A DNA stretch of 64,000 nt. Origin: Humulus lupulus. Lineage: Eukaryota > Streptophyta > Magnoliopsida > Rosales > Cannabaceae. Numbering within the stretch: the stretch's first letter is position 1; each line of letters starts with the position of its first letter. The notes under the pieces are model-generated. The model was not told the DNA's origin and did no database searches. It saw nothing but the letters and a program-made list of their open reading frames with translations. Below, piece by piece: positions 11,724 through 22,142 of this stretch. The stretch is from NCBI RefSeq assembly GCF_963169125.1, contig NC_084793.1:136750297-136814296 (forward strand). The letters are read 5' to 3'. A program made the position numbers and the translations under genes.

Positions 11724-12127
11724 TAATAGCTATGAGTACTCTTTGAGACAGTACAAATCTCCCAAGTTCTCAGATTACTTCATTCATGATAAGAAAATGG
11801 TCTAATACTTACAAAACATATATATGTCCAACCACTAAGCCAAACGGCAATTACAACAATATAACAGAAATTGGTTATTCTCCATTTGCTCTTGCTCAAC
11901 GCGTCTCGGCCATCACGAAATCCTTCATCCATCTCGGTTGTGTGCGTGCCCTTTTCTCACGCGCTGTGTTGTTCAGTCGGTTCCCTTCGTTTGCCTCAAC
12001 AGTTTCTCTTGCTGCATTTTCTGGCTGTTCTTGAGTGCACTTAGCTATTTCGGCTGCTTCATCTAACCAGTTCTGGACCTTTCTTCGAGTGGGCTTGGGG
12101 TCTAATGATATTTGGGCCTGGTTATCA
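11724..12127 (-). repeat. 5' LTR of gypsy element
   Basis: 404 bp, partner of 6,768-7,171. It is followed inward on the minus strand by the primer-binding site at 11,711-11,723, which sets the orientation. GTACT follows at 12,128-12,132. Confidence 0.9.
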
Positions 12128-12890
12128 GTACTTCGGCCTATATAGACTATTGATAGTCTCTTAAGTGAACTGATAACGATGGAGATACTCCATGCCCAAA
12201 CTCTTCATGGAAGAACAATTTGTTAAAAGCAGAGATTTTTTTTTTTAAGTAGGAAGAAAACAAAATATATTAATATGTAACAATGTTCTCCGTCGGACTT
12301 TTCATATATTTCTGTCAGGTATACCACTCTAAAACCCTTTTTTTTTTTATGAATAGATTAAAGCTTCTGCATATCTGAATAAAAAGAAAAAATAAACGAA
12401 ATCTGCGTGCAAAAATATTTTGTTTGTCAAAAATAATATAGCTTCAGCTCATTGTTTTATGGATAAATAAATTAGATTCATTCATTTAATCATTTGCACC
12501 ACAAATGAAATTTGATGAAGTCAATTTTTAAATATTCTATTTTGTTAAAGTAAATTTTGATTTTAACATTTTATATATATATTTTTTTGAATTCATAATT
12601 AGTTTATTCTTAATGATTTTTTATTTATTATAATTTTGTGCAGATGATTTGACATCTCAGTACATGAGATAAAGTAATAATTTATTTAAAAAATAAAGTA
12701 TTAATGAATTTGTTTTTGGTTTTTTTTTTTTTTTTTTTAAATTATGCTATTAACTAAGTTTAGGATAGTAGAAACGGAGATATGCCAAACGGATGGATCA
12801 CGTGAGTTTTAAAAAACATTAATACGTGGCATCACCTGATTAAAGGGGCAGACAAGAGACAGAAGGTTTTGTGATAAAAGATTTTCGTTC

Positions 12891-13111
12891 GTAAAATAGA
12901 GCCTAGTGCTGGTCTCTCCTTTTCGTGTAATATTATTTGCTATTATTAATGAGAGAGCTCATTTACAATAACAACATGAATTGGAGCAGGAATATCTGCT
13001 ATCCAAACATAATCAGTGTCCACCCTAAGTGCTGTTGGGAATAAAGACAAACTTCCCAAACGCAGCATAATCAATAAAGAAAGAAAAATTTAACCCACCA
13101 CTTATGCGGAC
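12891..13111. other. Short region between Pack-MULE and copia element
   Basis: Begins with the right copy of the GTAAAATAG duplication. A minus-strand frame at about 12,945-13,035 reads PTALRVDTDYVW then IADIPAPIHVVIVNELSH and a stop. It looks more coding-like than its surroundings, but I do not recognise it. It may be the end of a captured or degraded gene. Confidence 0.3.
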
Positions 13112-13878
13112 TGTAAGGATCAATATTTTAGGTATGACAAATTAGGTCCAGTCGTGTCTGGAATGGTCTTTTAGTTTGTCGGGAGTTTATTCGTTTTTAG
13201 TTAGTGTCCACGTCAGCATGTGTGTAAAGTAAGGTTGTTAGTGAGTAACAGCTGTTAGTTGGTTCTGGGTTATACCTAATTGCAGTCAATGATATATATT
13301 GGCCTAGTTAATTAGTTACAACTAACTCTCCTTGATCGATAGATTGTGTTTGTGTGTTTTTAGTTTGTTTCCTTTCTTTTTCTTCTATTGATTTTTGCAG
13401 ATTTCGGCAAGAAACTCCATAGAAGATGGTTGAAGGTTTCTGTGCAAGCTTTGGAATCAAGCCGTGATTGCTGAAGGAGTTCAGTTGGGTCTTGATGCTT
13501 TAGATCCGAAGGTTTTCGGATTTGAGATATTGTTGAAGGGAGTTCAACATTGAAGCAAGGGGATCTTGCATTTATAACCAAGGGATTTGGTTGTTTAGGG
13601 TAAAAAGCTTCACTGTATTTTGATATAGATTGTACAGTTTTACATATTGATTCTTGAATTGGTTTATGTAAAATTACTTCTGAATATAGTGAGAGTTACT
13701 ACCCTAGTTTAGGGAACCCAAGCACTAGTCGGCTGGAATGAGTTTTCAGTGCAGACGAAGCTTGTAATTTCGTGTGTCAACTCTTATGATTGTGTTGTTA
13801 ATGTTCAAACATATTTCAAGATACAACCTAGATGAATATTGTAAAACTGAAAAGATAGGCTAAACCTTAGGTTTTTCA
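13112..13878 (+). repeat. 5' LTR of copia element
   Basis: 767 bp, starts TGTAAGGATC and ends GTTTTTCA. It is followed by a primer-binding site TGGTATGAGAGA (13,881-13,892), close to the usual initiator-Met complement TGGTATCAGAGC. It aligns with 24,413-25,178 end to end, with about 40 or more mismatches by eye (about 94% identity), so this insertion is much older than the gypsy one. Confidence 0.9.
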
Positions 13879-14074
13879 ATTGGTATGAGAGACAGGTTGT
13901 TCTAATTGTTTTTCTTTCGATCCTCCTATCTTTTGTGTACTGAAATTGATTTTTTATTTGACTTCGTGTAATTCGCGATTCTTGTTTCTCTGGGTTCTCT
14001 AGTTGACACTGACCCTCTTTGAGTTCCGACTCTGGGAATATATTGTCTTTTGTTTTGTTTAATTGTTGTACAGA

Positions 14075-15173
14075 ATGGAGATGTTCAGAGAAGGAGGTTC
14101 CACATCTCGACCCCCAATGCTTGAAGGGGCAAATTATCCTTACTGGAAGACAAAAATGCGTGCATTCTTGAGAGCTGTTGATGAATGGGTGTGGATGGCT
14201 GTTGAAGATGGATGGAAGTGTCCAACCGTTGTTGAAGATGAGGTTGTTAAGCCTAAATAGTCTATGGACTACAGAAGAGATGGAAAGGGCCAATTTTAAT
14301 TCAAAGGCTATGCATGCTCTCTTTAATGCAGTTTCTACAAATCAGCTGAAAGTCATAGCCAACTGTGAAATTTCCAAAGAAGCTTGGGAGAAGCTGAGAA
14401 TAAAAAATGAAGGAACTGATGCTGTAAAGAAGTCTAGACTAAGGGCTTTGGCAAAAGCCTTTGAAAATCTGTCTATGGAGGAGGAAGAAACTGTAGCGGA
14501 GTTCCATGCCAAATTGTTCGATATCTCGAATGAATCTTATGCACTTGGAAAGACTTACTCAAACACAAAACTGGTTCGCAAGGTGCTTGGAGTTCTGCCT
14601 CGAAAGTTCATGTCAAAAGTTACCTCTATAGAAGAAATGAGAAATGTCGAGGAACTTGATATTGATGAGTTAATTGGGTCATTGTAGAACTATGAAATGA
14701 GTCTCACCTGGTGGAAGAAAGGAAAGAAGTAGAAAGATCCCGAAAAAGAAAAAGCTGATAATAGTCTTGCATTTGTGCATAAGGAGGAAAAGAAGTTGAT
14801 CTTAGATGCATCTGAGGGTTTCACTGATGAGACTTTTGCTTTGCTGACCAAGAATTATGCTAAATTCTTGAAAAGGAATTACAAGAAAAACTTTCTAGGA
14901 GGAAAAGAGAATGGTCCCAGAAGAAACTTTGGTGGAAACAATAAGCAAACCCAGCAGTTTGGTGACAAGAAAAACAAGGGAATACAGTGCCGAGAATGTG
15001 ACAGTTTTGGACATATTCAAGATGAGTGTGCCAACACTCTTAAGAAGAAGAAAGCCTTAGCAGCTACATGGAGTGATAGTGATGAAGAAAAGAGCTCCAC
15101 CTCAAGTGACAGGTCTGATGAAGAGAAACAGGTGGTGGCTTTTGTGGCAAAGAGTCATCAATCAATGTGTTAA
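14075..15173 (+). pseudogene. copia gag
   Basis: Starts at ATG 14,075 with MEMFREGGS followed by PPMLEGANYPYWKTKMRAFL, the typical start of plant copia Gag (UBN2/DUF4219-like). A frameshift near 14,258 moves the frame, which continues SLWTTEEMERANFNSKAMHA to a TAG at 14,685 and another near 14,731. It then resumes to 15,173 with a CCHC knuckle (CRECDSFGHIQDEC, near 14,989-15,030) and an acidic Ser-rich tail. All pieces belong to one Gag when the breaks are ignored. Gag forms the virus-like particle and binds genomic RNA. Confidence 0.85.
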
Positions 15174-15238
15174 GAGGAAGATGGAAACTCAAGCTCAACT
15201 GATGAGGACAGTGATGGAGACAACATGCATATGAGGAG

Positions 15239-15778
15239 ATGTTCGCTCAATGGGAGTATATGGCTAAACAAATCAAAGGTCTCACTTGTGCCAAACAACA
15301 ACTTGAATCTGAGAAGGATGGGTTGGAGGACACTGTTAAAAAGCTCACAAAACAACTTGATCAGAAGGACGGTGAGATTTACAAAATGACTGCAGATTTA
15401 ATAAGGGCTAGACAATCTCTTGAGTTTATCCCTCCAGGAACTGCTGTAATTAACCACACCTTACAATTACAAAAACCATATGGAGATCGAACATCCATTG
15501 GGTACAAAATGCTTTACAAGAAAGGGGGAAATTTGGGAATTAATGATCCCTCTTCGTCCAAGAACAATGAAGATAAGACTCATGATGACTCAATGCACAA
15601 TACTTTCAGTCTTGGTTTCCCAGATTCCACTAAATGGAGCAGTGTCTCATCTGGACCCATCAAGTTGAGATTCGAAGGAAGGAAGATTGTCCTGGATGGT
15701 CAGGTTCAAAAGGAGAGATTTGCTCTCATTTGTCACTTTTGTAACAGAAGAGGACATATTAGACCCATATGCTACAAG
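15239..15778 (+). pseudogene. copia gag-pol linker: coiled coil and second zinc knuckle
   Basis: The frame carries a heptad-like coiled coil (KGLTCAKQQLESEKDGLEDT then KKLTKQLDQKDGEIYK) and a second CCHC-type knuckle (CHFCNRRGHIRPIC), both seen in SIRE-type copia polyproteins. Reading stops at CYK because a solo LTR is inserted after position 15,778. Skipping it and one TSD copy rejoins the frame as ...CYK then LQAYLKAM at 18,029. It is separated from upstream gag by a stop at 15,171-15,173. Confidence 0.8.
15774..15778. repeat. 5-bp TSD of solo LTR
   Basis: ACAAG at 15,774-15,778 and 18,024-18,028 on either side of the inserted LTR. Confidence 0.88.
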
Positions 15779-18023
15779 TGTTAGGAACGAGTTTCCTAAT
15801 ACGCAGCGGAAAGGTGGTGTGGTTGGCCCAGTGTACAACACAAATTTTGTAACATATTTAAACTACCTTTAAATATGCGGATCCATTAATATACATACAT
15901 TAATCATAAGCAAGATAGTGATAGAAATCATACCTCTTGAAGCCTATCAAGTGTCCTTGTTATCTTCTCGTATTTAGAACGATCTTCCTATCCAAGCCGC
16001 TCCACGTACTCACACCAAGATCTTCCAAATCGTTCTCTACACCTCAAGAAATGTGTGGGCACTTAGAGAATGAAGGATAGTTTATTTGTGATTCTACTTG
16101 ATGTACTAAACACATGAGATCAAGAGAATAGGCCTGAGAATGGGTTCTTTATTTTCAGGGAGAGAAAACTATCGTTCTATTTTCACAGAGCGAAAATGTC
16201 AGAGTAGTCTCACTCTCTTCACTTATCTCTTCTGAATAATTTTTTGATTAGTCATACTTAACAGAAAAAATTCAAAATTTAAAAATTAAATCTATAACCA
16301 TTTTACAATTTAATTTTTAATTAATTAATTATTCCATTAATGAAAAAATCCAAAAACCAATTTTTGAATTATCCATTAATTAATTAATTAAATAAATAAA
16401 ATTGAAAATCTCATCCCTGAAAAACACTGGTGCTACACGCCACACACAGTCCTGGACTGTGTGTGAACTTGTAGATTCCTAATTTCTAGGGATATTTGTT
16501 TTTCAAATTTTATTCAAATTACTTTGTCAGATAAGATCTAACAACCTGATAACTAATTCAAATTTGAATTCAAATTAATTATCTTTTTAATTAATTATCA
16601 AATATAATTAATTATTTGAATAAATATTAATCTTTTAAATTCAAATCCAATTTGAACTTATCAGATTATTTTCTCCCACTCAAATAAAGATATTTAATTA
16701 ATTCTACTAATTAATTAAACCCAAATTTTCGAAATTAAATATTTAATTTATTGTAATTTTGAAAATTATAATTAATTAATTATTTAATTAAATTTCGAAA
16801 ATTAATTTAATTATTTAATATAATTTCGAAAATTATATATAATAATTAAATATTAATTAATTTGGTTAACTACAACTAATTTGTAATTAATTAATTAATT
16901 ACTATGATCATATAATTGCATATTTGGCCTGAAGAACAAATTTCTTCCTAAATATGTCTTTAAACTATTTTCCCTTCATATCAACTCTTACCTTGAACAG
17001 TGCTGATAGAGCCGCTATGGGGACCTATGGACCTATAATTCCAAGCTCCAATAAATTTGAGATTATTAATTAAACCCTTCAATTAAATAATCTTAATTTA
17101 TTAATCTCATGATTATTCCACTATAAATATGAGACTGCACTCTTGTAATTATAGACATTTCATTTACTGAGTACTTTATAATCATAAAGCGTCCATTGAT
17201 ATAATCATTGCATACAACTTGACCCTCTAATAATGGTTCATAATTAATCGGGAATAAAATTACCGTTTTACCCTTTTAATTATCTCTTGTTTCCTTAAGT
17301 ACCATTGACTCTACTAGTGAAGGTTAATTCATAACTAAATTATGAATTTGAGCTCAATAACCTTTCAGTCCCAAAAGTCAACCCTTAAGAGAACCATCAT
17401 TCAATCTCTTATGAGAAGGTATAGATTCCATATCTGTATACTATGTCCCCAGCCATCTATATTAATGAGTTCCCAAAACAAAAGTTTTTAGCCTGATCAT
17501 TCTGACAGACCCTAACAAGTGAATCAAAGAACTCATATAACATAAACATGAGTTCATAGTAACCTCAGGATTAAGATCTATTTGTATATGATCATCAGTT
17601 GATATATTTAATTAATACTTCGAAACGGTATTTAACTAAGTATTAATAAACATATCTGGTCCAATTCTATATATTCTCTAATATATAAAGCACCTCCACT
17701 AAAGTGTCCTACCACACTAGTGATTCGGATCTAGATCACATGTATTCATAATACTAGTGGACCGTACTTGCAGTAATTAATCTAAAGATTCCATAACTTT
17801 ATTTTACTGCGAACTATTCAAGTTCATTTATCTCAAACACAATCCTCTCGTACTAATACGTGTTTGAGATTACATACATGAACTTAGGAATTTTCCTGAT
17901 ATTTACATAATATTATCATAGAACAATATAGTCCATAAAATATATGCATAACAAATTCAATTTATTTATTTATTTCATAAAAACAATGTCTACTATATAT
18001 GCTTTCAGGGCACATCTCCAACA
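15779..18023 (-). mobile_element. Solo LTR (2,245 bp) inserted in copia element
   Basis: The insert starts TGTTAGGAACG and ends CATCTCCAACA. It is flanked by the duplication ACAAG, has no coding capacity, and exactly interrupts the copia reading frame. A single long LTR with TG..CA ends and TSD is the product of LTR-LTR recombination. Minus orientation is inferred because the reverse complement (TGTTGGAGATGTGCCC...) looks like the start of common large plant LTRs. Its middle (about 17,010-17,290) resembles the relic at 52,170-52,440, so the two belong to related families. Very AT-rich palindromic TTAATTAA runs occur at 16,550-16,900. Confidence 0.85.
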
Positions 18024-18790
18024 ACAAGTTGCAGGCGTATTTGAAAGCTATGATCGATCGTCCAAATAGCTTTCAACAACTAAATCGATTTAGTGGAAAG
18101 TTGTCATCTAGTGAGTGGAAACCAAAATCTGATCTTAACACGAATATTGTATTAGTTGCCCACACCTCACTTTCAGCTTTTCACAAATATCAATGGTACT
18201 TCGAAAGTGGATGTTCCCGACATATGACTGGCAACATAAATGTGTTGGTAAACTATAAAGAAGGAAAGGAGGGAGCTGTGACCTTCGGTGATAAGAACAA
18301 GGGTCAGATCTTTGGAAAAGGTGATCTGGTGCTAAATGGAGTAGCTCCATTGACTGAGGTGTTGTACGTTAAAGGTCTCAAGGAAAATCTTATTAGCATC
18401 AGCCAACTCTGTGACAATGACTACACTGTAAGTTTCTCTAAAACTCATTGTCTTTTTGCAACTAATGGGTGCTCTGTCTTGACAGGTAATAGAACCAGCG
18501 ACAACTGCTATGCGCTAAGCAATCAAGTCTTGTGCAACAGATCCTTTCTTGATATGCCAGACCTGTGGCACTATAGACTGGGGCACTTGAACTTTAGAGA
18601 CCTGAAGAGAATTGTGAAACTACAAGCTGTTCGAGAGATACCTGAGATGAAAGTCACTAGAGATAGGTTGTGTGGGCCTTGCCAACTGGAAAAACAGACA
18701 AAAGTCTCACATCCTCCTGTAACACATGCTACTCACCTCCCGTGTGCTGGAGTTGATTCATGTGGATTTAATGGGACCCATGTAGAATGA
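18024..18790 (+). pseudogene. copia protease and integrase zinc-binding region
   Basis: The frame continues from the gag-pol linker. The protease active site reads WYFESGCSRHMTG, where family members have DSG, so the catalytic Asp appears replaced by Glu. The GAG-pre-integrase zinc-binding motif follows (LWHYRLGHLN...LCGPCQLEK). A frameshift near 18,740 and a TAG at about 18,782 break the frame before the integrase core. Protease would process the polyprotein, and the HHCC domain helps integrase bind DNA ends. Confidence 0.88.
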
Positions 18791-18815
18791 AAGTCTAAGG
18801 GGTAAACGATTTGTC

Positions 18816-19970
18816 ATGGTTCTTGTTGACGATTACTCTAGGTACACTTGGGTAGATTTCCTCAAAGAAAAGTCAGACACTTTTGGACTCTTTTCAGCCT
18901 TAGTTCTCAGACTCCAAAATGAAAAGGAATCTAAGATTGGGAAAGTCTATCGACTTCGAAGTGACCATGGAAAGGAGTTTGAGAACACTGTGTTCTCCGA
19001 TTTCTGCGATCAGTTAGGAATAAAACATGAGTTTTCAGCTCCAAAAACACCTCAACAAAATGGGGTTGTTGAAAGGAAGAACAGGACCTTGCAGGAAATG
19101 GCTTGGGTAATGATGCATGCTAAGGACATTTCTAAACGTTTTTGGGCTGAAGCAATTAATACAGCCTGTTATATCTACAATCAGGTTCATCTAAGAACTG
19201 GCATGACACATATTGCCTATGAACTTTGGAAAGGAAGGACTCCTAATGTCAGTCATATGCACATTTTTGGATGTGTGTGCTATGTCCTAAACGATCGAGA
19301 ACATTTAGGGAAATTTGATCCAAGGAGTGATGAAGGAGTGTTTCTTGGGTATTCGCTTAACAGTCGTGCCTATCGAGTGTTCAACAAAAGAACTCGTTCA
19401 GTGGTTGAGTCCATCAATGTTCGATTTGATGACTTGGAAAAATCTGAAGAACCAGTGGCAGATGATGAAGCTCCAGTATTAACTACGCCTGTTCCAGTCA
19501 CAGCTAGACAAAACCAAATGGTTCCTGACACTCCGTCTGGATCACTTCCTACTGAACCAACCGCGTCAGAGGAACAAGAAGCAGGTCCTAGCGGCTCAAA
19601 TTGTGATGAGGAAGTTACCAGTGCTCTGCAAAAGGAGTCTCAACATGCAAAGCTTTATAAAAATGAACCCCCTTCCTGGATTCAGAAGGCTCATCCCCCT
19701 GATATTGTTATTGGAAATCCAAATGCTACCATGGTCACCAGAAGAAAATTACAAAATCTGATTGCTTTCGCGTGTGACTTATCTCAGATTGAGCCAAAAA
19801 GTGCCAAGGATGCTCTTTTAGATGAGTTCTGGCTTGCTGCTATGCAAGATGAGATGTTCCAATTCAAACGAAATGATGTGTGGATCTTAGTACCCCTACC
19901 TAAGGAGCTAATGTTGTTGGAACTAAATGGATTTTCAAGAATAAATCGGATGAGTTTGGAACTGTCATAA
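18816..19970 (+). pseudogene. copia integrase core and start of reverse transcriptase
   Basis: The integrase DDE residues are visible: VLVDDYSRYTW, RSDHGKEFEN and PQQNGVVERKNRTLQEMAW. These are followed by the copia-type FGCVCYVLN and FDPRSDEGVFLGYS region and a Pro/Ser-rich linker. The reverse transcriptase begins with DEFWLAAMQDEMFQFKRNDV. A frameshift near 19,905 moves the remaining sequence (NVVGTKWIFKNK, ARLVAQGYNQVKGVDFEETF) to another frame. A second, single-base loss near 20,040 precedes the next open frame. The region is upstream of, and originally continuous with, the RT-RNase H frame. Confidence 0.88.
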
Positions 19971-20052
19971 GGAATAAGGCAAGGTTAGTTGCACAAGGTT
20001 ACAATCAGGTGAAAGGAGTTGACTTTGAAGAAACCTTTCCCCAGTTGCAAGG

Positions 20053-21549
20053 TTGGAATCTATTCGGTTACTTCTTGCAATCGCATGCCATCTGCGAATC
20101 AAATTACATCAAATGGATGTAAAAAGTGCGTTTTTGAATGGTATTCTCCAAGAGGAAGTTTATGTGAAACAACCTCAAGGTTTTGAGGACCCTCAGTTCC
20201 CTGACCATGTTTTCCAATTGAAAAAGGCCCTATATGGGTTAAAGCAAGCTCCCCGCACATGGTATGACAGACTTACTGCCTATCTTCTGTCCAATGGATT
20301 CACCCGTGGTAGTGCAGATAATACTCTCTTTATCAGGTATCTAACTGATGGAATATTTGTTGCACAGATATATGTGGATGACATAATTTTTGGGTCAACT
20401 TGTGAGAGTGAGGTTACTAGGTTTGTGGAACTTATGCAAAGTGAGTTTGAGATGAGTCTAATAGGAGATCTATCTTATTTTCTAGGACTTCTAATTAAAC
20501 AATCAGATCAGGGAATGTTTATTTCTCAGTCTAAGTATACCAAGTCCATGTTAGAAAATTTGGTTTCACTCAGGTCAACACATGCACGCACTCCTATAGG
20601 CACCACCTCTAAACTGAATAAAGATGAATCTGGTGACCCGGTAGATCCAACCCTGTATCGTAGCATGATAGGAAGCCTGTTGTATCTCACAGCCAGTCGT
20701 CCTGACATTTCCTTTAGTGTTGGTCTATGTGCCCATTATCAAGCCAATCCTAAACAGTCTCATCTTACTGCTGTCAAACGTATTTTTAAATATCCTGCAG
20801 GGACTATCGAATTTGGTTTATGGTATTCATGTGATACAAATATGTCCCTGGTAGGGTATAGTGATTCTGATTGGGCAGGATCTCTAGATGATAGGAAAAG
20901 TACTTCTGGGGGTTGTTTCTATATAGGGAACAACTTGGTCTGCAAGAAACAACATTCTATTTCACTCTCCACTGCTGAAGCAGAGTACATTGCGGCTGGC
21001 AGCTGTTGTACTCAGCTCATCTGGCTCAATAAGATGCTCACTGATTATGGTCATCCCCAAAAGTCATTGACCCTCTTTTGTGATAGCAGAAGTGCCATTA
21101 ACATTTCAAAAAATCCAGTTCAACATTCAAGGACCAAACACATTGACATACGTTATCATTTCATTAGAAACATGGTTAAGTCTAAATTGCTAACAATTTC
21201 TCATGTTTCCACTAATGCCCAGTTAGCATATTTATTTACAAAAGCTCTTGATGCTCAAACTTATGCACATCTACGAACCAGCATTGGTCTCTGCACCATC
21301 TGCGAGGTTTGGTGTTTCGTCTGGTCACATTTTTTTTCTTCATGCTTTACAAATTTTTTTTTCCTAAGTTTGTGTGAATTACTTCTTTCTTGGTCACTGC
21401 TTCTTAATCACACTATTTTTTCCCCAAGATTTAGAATTGAGCCCTTATTTTCTCCAGCTCAAAAGGCTACCATTATTGGATGCAATGGGAAGAGCTTCCT
21501 TTGTACCATCATATGCCCTGAGGAGTTTGCTCCTCCTCTTGGTATTTGA
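20053..21549 (+). pseudogene. copia reverse transcriptase and RNase H
   Basis: Reverse transcriptase motifs are well kept: QMDVKSAFLNG, KALYGLKQAPRTWYDRL and the catalytic YVDDIIFGS. RNase H follows with GYSDSDWAGSLDDRKSTSG, STAEAEYIAAGS and LFCDSRSAINIS, and then HSRTKHIDIRYHFIR. Recognisable polymerase sequence ends near 21,310. The remaining residues to 21,549 are hydrophobic, unlike any domain I know, and probably read-through. The upstream half of RT lies in the preceding shifted frames. Confidence 0.9.
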
Positions 21550-22142
21550 TGAGCAAAATAAAAAGAAAGGAGATGGCTACATCTTTGATGATGAGTGAAA
21601 GCCAGTGCTGGGTATTTGGAAAAATCAGAGTGTTTGATGTCAAAAGAGGATATATCAAATAAAAATACATAAAAAAAAAGGTTTTTCATGTTGAGTGAGT
21701 GGACCACTTAATGATTTTGGTCCACATGAGGTCTTTTTGCACACACAAATGAAAATAATGGCTCAAATCTCTTGTTAAGAAAATTTTTGTGTGTTTACTT
21801 AGGTAGTGTTTTTCAGAGTGTATATATCACAAACTTTTCCCATTCTTTTTTGTAAGCATGAAGTATATATTTTGATCAGATATTTTAATCCATGTTGAGC
21901 TTATCAGAGTTGTTGTTCATATATCTCTCCTGCCATTCAAGTGTGAATATTTTTTTTACATTGGCTGTTTAGATTCTATTCTTGTTTCATTTTTTTTTAC
22001 AAAACAAAAAATATCTTGTTTGGTCTTTCATATATTAGTGTGGGTTACTTTTTAATGGGCTTTGTCATTCTTTTTGCACGATCAATTTCTTGTAGGGGAA
22101 TTCATAAGGTCTTTCTATAAGTATAACATCACTTGAGCTTGT
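21550..22142. other. Non-coding spacer between copia pol and third ORF
   Basis: AT-rich with T-runs and no domain. In SIRE-type elements this interval carries the 3' acceptor or leader for the downstream ORF, but I see no diagnostic motif beyond that position. Confidence 0.5.

Larger units (their letters stand above)
6768..12127 (-). mobile_element. Complete Ty3/gypsy chromovirus, 5.36 kb, defective
   Basis: Two 404-bp LTRs flanked by a perfect GTACT duplication enclose gag, protease, reverse transcriptase, RNase H, integrase and a chromodomain-like C-terminus, all on the minus strand. The primer-binding site starts directly inside the 5' LTR (minus-strand TTGGTGCTTTCAC, 11,711-11,723). A polypurine tract (minus-strand GAGGGGGAGAGTAG, about 7,172-7,185) abuts the 3' LTR. 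Integrase-before-chromodomain order and small size fit a chromovirus, possibly Reina-like. It sits inside the RNase H-like fragment of the Pack-MULE. Coding damage (amber stop, frameshift, catalytic Asp change) makes it non-autonomous. Confidence 0.93.
6490..12890. mobile_element. Pack-MULE-like element split by a gypsy insertion
   Basis: The termini are long imperfect inverted repeats of about 140-150 bp. The left end reads GAACAAAAATCTTCTGTC, and the reverse complement of the right end reads GAACGAAAATCTTTTATC. Matching continues inward through CTTTAATC, TTTTAAAACTCACG and TCCGTT. The 9-bp duplication GTAAAATAG flanks it. Removing the gypsy element and its extra TSD copy leaves about 1.04 kb with no transposase, but with an RNase H-like gene fragment in the middle. 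This is the structure of a Pack-MULE, a non-autonomous MULE carrying host gene sequence. Confidence 0.7.

Noticed and set aside
13805..14293. 162-residue minus frame over the copia LTR/gag boundary
   Set aside because: Spans LTR, primer-binding site and antisense gag. No domain.
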